Source: an uncultured Flavobacteriales bacterium
GTDB lineage: Bacteria > Bacteroidota > Bacteroidia > Flavobacteriales_D > Sanyastnellaceae
Direction of reading: 5' to 3'
Length of the DNA: 8,458 nucleotides
Assembly: GCA_937967465.1 (NCBI GenBank)
Contig: CALBSW010000171.1
Span: forward strand, 1 to 8,458
Below, piece by piece: positions 1 through 5,749 of this stretch. Under the pieces are notes generated by a model. It worked only from the letters and a program-made list of their open reading frames with translations. It had not been told where the DNA came from and made no database searches. Position 1 is the first letter of the stretch. Each line of letters opens with the position of its first letter. The translations under genes and the position numbers were made by a program.

Positions 1-46
1 GTGGTCGTAGCGGGTGTTTCAATCCAACGTGCCTGCGGAGTTCCAT
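1..46 (-). CDS. Possible start of a further minus-strand gene, cut by the left edge
   Basis: After the TAA of the upstream gene (61-63) there are 14 bases and then an ATG on the minus strand at 46-44. That frame stays open for 15 codons to the window edge and reads MELRRHVGLKHPLRP. The 14-base spacing equals the gap between the GH30 and transporter genes of the right-hand operon, which is the only support. The codons are mixed and include AGG, CTA and CGA, which are not typical of the other genes here. Nothing in the peptide is recognisable, and it may be chance. Confidence 0.2.
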   Translation of the reverse strand, partial: MELRRHVGLKHPLRP

Positions 47-60
47 CGAAGTTGGCGGCC

Positions 61-570
61 TTACATCACGCCTTCGGTGTCGTGGAACTGGTCGAGGTAA
101 GGCTGGCCATTGGCGAACCACATGCGCTGGCTTCCGATGTTGTTGCCCAAGGTGTCGGTGTGGAAGTGGTGGTCAGCGGTGCCGTCGGCGTAGTATCCGA
201 CTTGTTCGATGAGCCATCCTTTCAAGAAGCGCTGGAACCGCCAACGGTGGTCGCTGTCGACCAGAATCTGGCGGGTCCAACCGGTGTAGGCCCTGGTCGT
301 GTCGGATGAATGGACGCGACGGACTTGGTGGCCCCAGACCGGGCGCCCTTCCCGGTTGACACCGCCGTGGGTGGGGAGGACGGTGTGCTCGGCATCGGGT
401 GCCACGCTGAAGAGGCTGTCGAGCGAGGGCATGACAGGGTGGCGTTCTTGCAAGGGACTCCGCTGCGTGCCGGTCGGAACTCCCTGCAGCCACGGTTGTG
501 CAATCGCTGACACGGTGGGGGTGAACACCAGCAAAAGGGCGGCCATGAAGGGGATGACGCTGTGGTGCAT
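61..570 (-). CDS. Small exported protein with MORN-variant-like repeats, function unknown
   Basis: The gene codes for 169 residues. Residues 1-24 look like a Sec signal peptide: a short N-region, a hydrophobic stretch (FMAALLLVFTPTVSA) and small residues around a likely cut after SAIA. No lipobox cysteine follows, so the mature protein should be periplasmic or secreted. The C-terminal third (about 118-168) holds two units of the pattern G-x-aromatic-x-x-(D/N)G: GYYADGTADHHFHTD and MWFANGQPYLDQF. This resembles the MORN-variant repeats common in Bacteroidota exported proteins; such repeats form beta-strands and have no single function. The middle, rich in R, W and H, is not recognised. There is no T9SS sorting domain. 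The ATG at 570-568 was chosen because it gives a complete signal peptide; Met9 is an alternative. The protein ends abruptly inside what looks like a repeat. The gene is divergent from the beta-helix gene at 724. I am fairly sure that it is a gene and unsure of the repeat assignment. Confidence 0.72.
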   Translation of the reverse strand: MHHSVIPFMAALLLVFTPTVSAIAQPWLQGVPTGTQRSPLQERHPVMPSLDSLFSVAPDAEHTVLPTHGGVNREGRPVWGHQVRRVHSSDTTRAYTGWTRQILVDSDHRWRFQRFLKGWLIEQVGYYADGTADHHFHTDTLGNNIGSQRMWFANGQPYLDQFHDTEGVM

Positions 571-574
571 GGAG

Positions 575-582
575 GAAAGTTA
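575..582 (-). promoter_or_regulatory. Candidate Bacteroidota -7 box for the small exported protein
   Basis: Read on the minus strand, the bases are TAACTTTC, seven of eight matching TAnnTTTG, the -7 element of the Bacteroidota primary sigma factor. Only four bases (CTCC) separate it from the ATG, so a transcript from here would be leaderless or nearly so. I see no TTG -33 element at the usual 19-21 base distance, which keeps confidence low. Confidence 0.3.
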
Positions 583-637
583 GGGGGTTCAGCACAAGGT
601 GGGGTGGGTTGTTTAGCTGGTGTTTGCGACCGCATAA

Positions 638-690
638 CACAACGTTCACATGGAGGTCGATGTCGCTTGACATGTGACGTTGTGCGTCAC
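638..690. repeat. Two overlapping inverted repeats in the divergent intergenic region
   Basis: The left arm 638-652 (CACAACGTTCACATG) pairs with 671-684 (CATGTGACGTTGTG) over 14 base pairs with one bulged T at 645 and an 18-base loop. The right arm also takes part in a second perfect hairpin: GTGACG at 674-679 pairs with CGTCAC at 685-690 around the loop TTGTG. The two folds exclude each other. The region lies between the divergent genes starting at 570 and 724 and holds no gene. Roles that fit are a regulator operator or a switchable leader RNA for the plus-strand gene. A TTGACA at 667-672 and TCTTAT at 691-696 (18-base spacing) resemble a sigma70-type promoter but do not fit the Bacteroidota consensus well, so I give them little weight. 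The site is not a canonical CRP/FNR operator, because TGTGA and TCAC are 9 bases apart rather than 6. Confidence 0.6.
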
Positions 691-723
691 TCTTATTTCG
701 CGCGACAATTAGAACCTGTACAC

Positions 724-2286
724 ATGCGATTCAACGCTACCCTTCTTTCCTTTTTCTTCTTTGCTGCGGCCAACCTGGCCCAAGCCCAATGTGATTGCCC
801 GCCGGTGGCCGATCGTCCGATCGTGACCGTGGCTGCGGGTGGAACTGGCACCACCAACTGGACGTGCGACAATACGTATGTCATTGACGGTTACGTGTTC
901 GTTCAGGATGGCCAAGTCTTGACCATTGACGCCGGTACGGTGGTCAAGGGTGCAGCAGGCTCCGGCGCCGACGCTGCAGCCCTCATCGTGTCCCGTGGTG
1001 GACAGATCATCGCAGACGGCACGGCCGATTGCCCCATCATCATGACGTATGAAGCCGATCCGCTCGACGGCTCCGTGGCGTACGACACCCGCGGTCAGTG
1101 GGGCGGCCTCATCGTCCTCGGAAATGCCACCACCAACTTTGGCGGTGTCGCCCAGGTGGAGGGCATTCCGGCCGACAACGACCAAGCGGCCTACGGCGGT
1201 GAGGACGACACCGACAACAGTGGTGTGTTCCGCTACGTGTCCGTCCGTCACGGCGGTGCCGAGCTCGGCGCAGCCAATGAAATCAACGGCATCACCTTCG
1301 CTGGTGTCGGTTCTGGCACCATCGTGGAGAACGTGGAGGTCGTGTCCAACCTGGACGACGGCATCGAGTTCTTCGGCGGTGCCGTGTCCGTGAAGAATGC
1401 CATCGTGGCCTTCTGCGGCGACGACAGCTTTGACTGGGACCAAGGTTACCATGGTGACGCCAACGAGAACTGGCTCGTGATCCAAGACCAGCCGGGCGCT
1501 GTGGGTGACCGTGGCGGTGAGCTCGATGGCGACGATTCCGACGACGGAAACGTGTCTGCCGATGAGATGCCGTTCTCCACGCCGACCGTGGCCGGTTGGA
1601 CCATCGTGGGTGTCGGCGGCAACCAAGGCATGCTCTTCCGCAACGGTTCCGGCGGACACGTCTCCAACGCCGTGATCACCAACGTGAGCGAGGGCATCGA
1701 GATCGAAGACAAGGAGACCCCGGAAGACGCGTTCGACCGCTGGGTGGCTGGCGACCTCACCCTGATGGACATCACCATCGTGGGCGATGCCGGCATCGAT
1801 TATGACGGAGAGGAAGTGGCCGACGGCGACGAGCAGCTCCAGGCCTACGCCGACTCCAACAACATTGTGGTCGACAACGCTTTTGCCGTGGACTACACCT
1901 TTGACTTCAACGCCAGCGGCACCACCGCGACGGACACGCTGAACCTCGAGTGCGGCGCTGGTTCCGGACATGCATGGGCCCTCGGTTGGACCTTCTGTGA
2001 CGCCATCAACCTCTTCGGAGGTCAGGGGACCATCAACAGTGTCGAAACCGCTTCCGTGCAGGCTGTGACCCTCTGGCCGAACCCCACCCGTGGTGACCTC
2101 CGCGTCGCTGGTTTGGCGGCTGGTGCCACCCTCGAGGTGCGCTCCATGACGGGCGCCATCGTGTGGGAAGGTGAGGTCCTCGCTGGTGAGGCCGTGGTTC
2201 CGACCCGCGGTTGGACGGCTGGAGCCTACATCGTGGTGTGGACCGCCGATGGCGTGACCGGCCGCGAGCGTTTCATCGTCCGCTGA
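724..2286 (+). CDS. Secreted parallel beta-helix protein with T9SS type A sorting domain
   Basis: The gene codes for 520 residues. Residues 1-21 form a signal peptide (LLSFFFFAAANLAQA); Cys23 is not in a lipobox context. Residues of about 30-410 belong to a beta-helix family that I recognise from many Bacteroidota, often deposited as plain T9SS target proteins or misnamed multidrug transporter. Typical marks are TYVIDGYVFVQDG, TIDAGTVVKG, RGQWGGLIVLGNA, GVFRYVSVRHGG, NEINGITFAGVG and AFCGDDSFDWDQG. No catalytic function is established for the family. The helix is very acidic, with an Asp-rich turn at 262-281 (DRGGELDGDDSDDGN) that may bind calcium. Residues of about 447-520 are the sorting domain: LWPNPTRGDLRV, then TGAIVWEG, GAYIVVW and a basic end (RERFIVR). 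The protein should be exported by Sec, then by T9SS, with the tail removed and the body attached to the surface or released. The ATG at 724 was chosen because it gives a signal peptide; the open frame back to 562 adds only unlikely residues. Its neighbour 34 bases downstream is another T9SS cargo protein. Confidence 0.9.
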   Translation: MRFNATLLSFFFFAAANLAQAQCDCPPVADRPIVTVAAGGTGTTNWTCDNTYVIDGYVFVQDGQVLTIDAGTVVKGAAGSGADAAALIVSRGGQIIADGTADCPIIMTYEADPLDGSVAYDTRGQWGGLIVLGNATTNFGGVAQVEGIPADNDQAAYGGEDDTDNSGVFRYVSVRHGGAELGAANEINGITFAGVGSGTIVENVEVVSNLDDGIEFFGGAVSVKNAIVAFCGDDSFDWDQGYHGDANENWLVIQDQPGAVGDRGGELDGDDSDDGNVSADEMPFSTPTVAGWTIVGVGGNQGMLFRNGSGGHVSNAVITNVSEGIEIEDKETPEDAFDRWVAGDLTLMDITIVGDAGIDYDGEEVADGDEQLQAYADSNNIVVDNAFAVDYTFDFNASGTTATDTLNLECGAGSGHAWALGWTFCDAINLFGGQGTINSVETASVQAVTLWPNPTRGDLRVAGLAAGATLEVRSMTGAIVWEGEVLAGEAVVPTRGWTAGAYIVVWTADGVTGRERFIVR

Positions 2287-2307
2287 GGACAAGCCGTGGC
2301 GGCGGGG

Positions 2308-2315
2308 TATCTTAC
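2308..2315 (+). promoter_or_regulatory. Candidate -7 box for the M1 peptidase gene
   Basis: TATCTTAC matches TAnnTTTG at six of eight positions and lies five bases before the ATG at 2321, inside the 34-base gap after the beta-helix gene. With the usual Bacteroidota spacing, transcription would start at or next to the start codon. No TTG -33 element is visible at the expected distance. The peptidase may instead be transcribed by readthrough from the upstream gene. Confidence 0.3.
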
Positions 2316-2320
2316 CGCCC

Positions 2321-4828
2321 ATGCCACGACTTCCCTTCGTTTTGCTGCTGATTGCGGCCTTGAACGGGCCCGTTTTCCCTCAGGGAGACGGGCCCGTTTT
2401 GCGTCGCAGCCTTCCCCGCGACCTGAGCCACAACGGATGCCGCCACGCCCATGTGCCGGTGGCTGAACTCGCTGCCCTGCGCGGTGCGGCGTCCGATGAC
2501 AACTTCGACATGACCGGCTCCTTGGCGCGCAGCGACTCCTTCGATGTGCAGCATTACGGACTCGAGCTGGACGTCACGGCGGCTTCCTCCCTGCAGGTCA
2601 GCGGGTCGGCCCACATCACCTTTCAGACCCTCGAGCCGGGGGCGTCCAACCTGTGGTTTGACCTCCACGGCGAACTCCTTGTGGATTCGCTCACGTTGGA
2701 TGGCCAGAGCTGGGGCTTCGAGCAGGTTGGGGACAGCGTCTTCGTCGACCCGCCGGATGGCCTCTGGCAGCCCGGTGGGCCACAGGTGGTCGGGCTTCAT
2801 TACCAAGGCCAACCTGGCAAGGATCCTTACTGGGGCGGCATGACCCTCACGGGCGACTACATCTACAGCCTGGGCATCGGATTGACCACCATTCCGCCGA
2901 ACCATGGCAAGGCCTGGTACCCCTGCTTTGATCAGTTCCGGGAGCGTGCAGCGTACACCTACGGCATCACAAGTGCTGGCGGCAAGCGGTTCCACGGGCA
3001 GGGCAACCTGATCCAGACGGACAGCCTCGGTGGGGACACCATCCGCCGCGTGTTCGACATGCCACAGCCCATTCCCACGTACCTCAGTGCCATCGCCGTG
3101 GCGGATTACGTGGACTTCGACACGACCCACACGGGGGTCTACGGGGACGTTCCCATTCGCCTCACGGCCAAGCCGGCCAGCCTCCAGCTGATGAAGAACC
3201 GCTTCGTCGACCTCGGCGTCTGCATCGATGCGATGGAAGATTGGTGGGGACCGCATGCCTGGGAGCGCGTGGGCTACGTGATCACCACGCAGGGCGCCAT
3301 GGAGCATCCGACCAACATTGCCTACCCCTTGAGCATGCTGCTGCAGAGCAACTTTCAGAACGAGGGGCTCTACGGGCACGAGCTCGGACACCACTGGTGG
3401 GGGGACATGGTGTCTCCGCTGCTGCACAACCACATGTGGATCAAGGAGGGCTTTGCAGAGTATTCCAGCCACCTGTTCGAAGAGCAGCTGAGTGGCCGGG
3501 ATGAATTCGTGGAAATGGTCAAGGACAACCAGCTGTTCGTCCTGGAGCAAGCCCACATCGACGACGAGGGATTCTGGCAGCTGTCGCCGATCCCGGACGC
3601 CCACATCTACGGCCGGCACAGCTACAACAAGGGCGCCTCGGTGGTCCACAACTTGCGGAACTACCTCGGGGATGACCTCTTCCGCAGTGGGGGACAGGCC
3701 GTGCTGGCCGCCAACTATGGCGGAGCCCTGGACGATGTGGCCCTCGAAGCAGCTTGGGAAGAAGCGACGGGCGTGGACCTGACGCCGTGGTTCGACGCGC
3801 ACATCCGGCAGCCCGGATTTTCCACGTGGGTGCTCGACAGCGCCATCACGGCCACGCCGGGTGAAGTGCCGGGCTACGTCACGACGTTGCACCTGCAGCA
3901 GAAGCTGCGGGAATGTGAAAACCACCACGACAACGAGCCACTCGACGTGACGGTCTGGGACCTCGCCGGCCAGCGGGAGGTGGCCCAGATCGTGGTGGGC
4001 GGCCAGTACGCGACGGCAGAGATCGTCACTGACCTCCAGCCGGCCGTGGTGGCCCTCAACGCAGAGGGGCGCTTGAACCAAGGCCGAATGGACCTCGACT
4101 ACTGGATTTCCGAGACGTCGTCCTTGCAGAACCTGCCTTGGGTGGACATGCGCATCGGCTGTGACGAGATTCTGGACGGAGACAGTGCCTTGGTGCGGGT
4201 CGAGCACCATTGGGCAGCACCCGACGGCGCTCCGGGGGAGACGCCGGCCGAATTCGCGCCCTACATGGAGGCGATCAGCAGCACCCATTTCTGGACCATC
4301 GACGGCCTTTGGCCGGACGACCTGTTGCTCGATGCCCGCTTCACCTACCGTGGCGGAGATGAAGACGAGCTGGATTTTGACCTCTACGGCCAAACGGAGG
4401 CGGAGGCGTTCCTCGCGTGGCGCGCCACACCGGCGGATCCGTGGGTCGAGTACCCCGATTACGAGTTGCAAATGGGCTCGGCCTTCAACGGAGGCGGGGT
4501 GTTCAAGGTGTCGAAGTTGCGCCGGGGACAGTACGCCTTTGCCAACGGCGACGTCTCGGTGGGGGTGGTTTCACCGACTGCGGACGACGGGGCTTCTCCA
4601 GAGGTGTACCCGAACCCGGCCCGGGACCAAGTTCAGGTGGCGTGGCCGGAATCCGCCACACGGCTCACTGTACAGGATGCTTCGGGGCGGGAGATTCACC
4701 GCATGAACGGCATGCAGTCAAGCGCCGTCACGCTGGATGTGACGGCCTGGCCAAGGGGCGCTGTGGTCCTGCTCTGGACAGACGCCAAAGGCGGTGTCTG
4801 CGGGTCCTCCCGGCTCGTGCTGGAGTAA
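2321..4828 (+). CDS. Secreted M1-family zinc aminopeptidase with T9SS type A sorting domain
   Basis: The gene codes for 835 residues. Residues 1-21 are a signal peptide (FVLLLIAAL core), which fixes the ATG at 2321; the next in-frame ATG, Met64, would lose it. Residues of about 71-260 form the N-terminal beta domain of M1 peptidases (DSFDVQHYGLELDV near its start). The catalytic domain shows the gluzincin zinc site HELGH at 353-357, then exactly 18 residues to the third ligand Glu376 in KEGFAEY. Glu354 is the general base. Tyr435 in SYNKGASVVHNLR is the transition-state tyrosine. The substrate-binding motif that is GxMEN in classical members reads GAMEH at 325-329. Residues of about 500-755 are a less conserved beta-rich region. 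Residues 759-835 are the sorting domain (VYPNPARDQVQV, DASGREIHR, a short end RLVLE). It should cleave amino acids or short peptides from peptide N-termini at the cell surface or outside the cell. The converging GH17 gene ends 19 bases beyond its stop, with no obvious terminator in the gap. Confidence 0.93.
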   Translation: MPRLPFVLLLIAALNGPVFPQGDGPVLRRSLPRDLSHNGCRHAHVPVAELAALRGAASDDNFDMTGSLARSDSFDVQHYGLELDVTAASSLQVSGSAHITFQTLEPGASNLWFDLHGELLVDSLTLDGQSWGFEQVGDSVFVDPPDGLWQPGGPQVVGLHYQGQPGKDPYWGGMTLTGDYIYSLGIGLTTIPPNHGKAWYPCFDQFRERAAYTYGITSAGGKRFHGQGNLIQTDSLGGDTIRRVFDMPQPIPTYLSAIAVADYVDFDTTHTGVYGDVPIRLTAKPASLQLMKNRFVDLGVCIDAMEDWWGPHAWERVGYVITTQGAMEHPTNIAYPLSMLLQSNFQNEGLYGHELGHHWWGDMVSPLLHNHMWIKEGFAEYSSHLFEEQLSGRDEFVEMVKDNQLFVLEQAHIDDEGFWQLSPIPDAHIYGRHSYNKGASVVHNLRNYLGDDLFRSGGQAVLAANYGGALDDVALEAAWEEATGVDLTPWFDAHIRQPGFSTWVLDSAITATPGEVPGYVTTLHLQQKLRECENHHDNEPLDVTVWDLAGQREVAQIVVGGQYATAEIVTDLQPAVVALNAEGRLNQGRMDLDYWISETSSLQNLPWVDMRIGCDEILDGDSALVRVEHHWAAPDGAPGETPAEFAPYMEAISSTHFWTIDGLWPDDLLLDARFTYRGGDEDELDFDLYGQTEAEAFLAWRATPADPWVEYPDYELQMGSAFNGGGVFKVSKLRRGQYAFANGDVSVGVVSPTADDGASPEVYPNPARDQVQVAWPESATRLTVQDASGREIHRMNGMQSSAVTLDVTAWPRGAVVLLWTDAKGGVCGSSRLVLE
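2361..2400 (+). terminator. Terminator-shaped hairpin inside the peptidase signal-peptide codons
   Basis: The 13-base word ACGGGCCCGTTTT occurs at 2364-2376 and again at 2388-2400. Because ACGGGCCCGT is its own reverse complement, the two copies pair with each other: 2364-2373 with 2388-2397, continued by T2376-A2386 and CCC-GGG (2377-2379 with 2383-2385) around a three-base loop, with one bulge and one G-U pair. The GC-rich stem runs into TTTT and then G, the form of an intrinsic terminator. It begins 75 bases after the stop of the beta-helix gene but lies within codons 14-27 of the peptidase gene, where it encodes GPV twice in frame. It could end or attenuate beta-helix transcripts, or slow early translation of the peptidase. 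The structure is plain in the sequence; termination is inferred. Confidence 0.55.
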
Positions 4829-4847
4829 GCCGAGACGCGGGGAACGC

Positions 4848-5747
4848 TCAGAACTTGCGCTTCTCCTCGTGGTCCCAGAGTCCCCAGAAGGCGCCCACGC
4901 TGCCTTCGGTGCCGACTTTCCATCCTTCGTCGAAGGCGGAGAAGTAAAACATCTCAATGCCTTCTGCGCGCGTCCATTTCTGGGCGTTTATAAAATACTG
5001 CAGGGCGTTTTCGTAGCCGGGTTGGGCCACGCCGAGGGGATCGCCTTCACTCGGCCAGCCTGTCTCGGTGATGATGACCTTCTTGCCTCCGGCGGCCTGC
5101 TTGGCCTGGAAGTACATCTGCTTCATGTAGAGCAGGGAGTAGTCGATGTGGCAGCCCTCCCAGAATGGATAGCAGTTGGCCAGGATGACATCGCATGCCT
5201 CGGTCAGCGCGGGGCGGTCGGCGAATTCGTAGTACGCGTCCACGTAGCCCACCGGGATGTCCGGCAGGGCGTGGCGCACCCGCTCGATGCAGGCGATGAG
5301 GTCGGCCTCCGACATCTCTTCGCGGTAGAGCACTTCATTGCCTACAGCTGCGATGTCCGCGAGGCCGGCTCGGGCCAACTCGATGAGGCCCGCCATCTCC
5401 TCTTCGTTCTTCTCCTTGTCCTCGCCGATCCAAGCGCCCACGAGGGTCTTGAATCCGTATTCCTTGGCGAGCTGGGGCAGCACCTCGTTTCCGTCGGTGG
5501 TCGAGAAGATGCGGAGCCATTCGGTGTGGGGCCGGAGCAATTCGAGCTTGCGCCGGACTTGGGCCTCGGTGAACGGGTCGCCGGGTTGCTGGTCGCCCTC
5601 GTAGGGGCTGAAGCAGAGGCCGTGCATCTTGTTTTCGAGCAGCGATGCGCACTGCTTTTGAAGCGTGGTCCGGTCCAGACCGGCCGGGCCATTTCCCGCG
5701 AGCGACAGGATTTTGTCCTCGCGGTAGGACATGTTCATCAACTTCAT
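4848..5747 (-). CDS. GH17 beta-1,3-glucanase-like enzyme, apparently cytoplasmic
   Basis: The gene codes for 299 residues, about the size of one GH17 (beta/alpha)8 barrel and nothing else. HGLCFSPYEGDQ at 42-53 is the first barrel strand. WLRIFSTTDGNE at 77-88 and TLVGAWIGED at 101-110 follow. Glu138 in AVGNEVL is the general acid/base and Glu228 in ITETGWPS the nucleophile. The end, FDEGWK (272-277) and GAFWGLWDHEEKRK (285-298), is typical of bacterial members. GH17 enzymes cut beta-1,3-glucan such as laminarin; some bacterial members are transglycosylases in beta-glucan synthesis. The N-terminus MKLMNMSYREDK is polar with no signal peptide or lipobox, and no sorting domain is present, so it should act inside the cell. 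The start ATG lies two bases after the TGA of the transporter gene, so the two are co-transcribed and probably translationally coupled; Met4 or Met6 would change little. It is the last gene of the operon, converging on the peptidase gene. Confidence 0.92.
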   Translation of the reverse strand: MKLMNMSYREDKILSLAGNGPAGLDRTTLQKQCASLLENKMHGLCFSPYEGDQQPGDPFTEAQVRRKLELLRPHTEWLRIFSTTDGNEVLPQLAKEYGFKTLVGAWIGEDKEKNEEEMAGLIELARAGLADIAAVGNEVLYREEMSEADLIACIERVRHALPDIPVGYVDAYYEFADRPALTEACDVILANCYPFWEGCHIDYSLLYMKQMYFQAKQAAGGKKVIITETGWPSEGDPLGVAQPGYENALQYFINAQKWTRAEGIEMFYFSAFDEGWKVGTEGSVGAFWGLWDHEEKRKF

Positions 5748-5749
5748 GG

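Noticed and set aside
1..309. A 102-codon plus-strand frame starting with GTG at the left edge
   Set aside because: It lies antisense to the small exported protein gene and has no recognisable domain; its open length is explained by GC-rich codon bias.
673..691. CRP/FNR-type operator TGTGA...TCAC in the divergent region
   Set aside because: The half-sites are 9 bases apart instead of 6, so it does not fit the canonical site; it is described only as part of the inverted repeat.
562..723. An upstream extension of the beta-helix gene to an ATG at 562
   Set aside because: It would bury the signal peptide 54 residues inside the protein and overlap the divergent gene and the inverted repeats.
709..2322. 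A 537-codon minus-strand frame covering the whole beta-helix gene
   Set aside because: It has the same composition artefact (HVGDHGVG-type low-complexity sequence). The plus-strand product has a recognised family, a signal peptide and a sorting domain.
2312..4471. A 719-codon open frame on the minus strand opposite the M1 peptidase gene
   Set aside because: It is the antisense shadow of a GC-rich gene: the product is rich in H, V, G and R without any domain, while the plus strand has a full zinc active site and signal peptide.
4829..4847. A bidirectional terminator between the converging peptidase and GH17 genes
   Set aside because: The 19-base gap contains no stem with a T-tract in either direction; termination there would have to use another mechanism.
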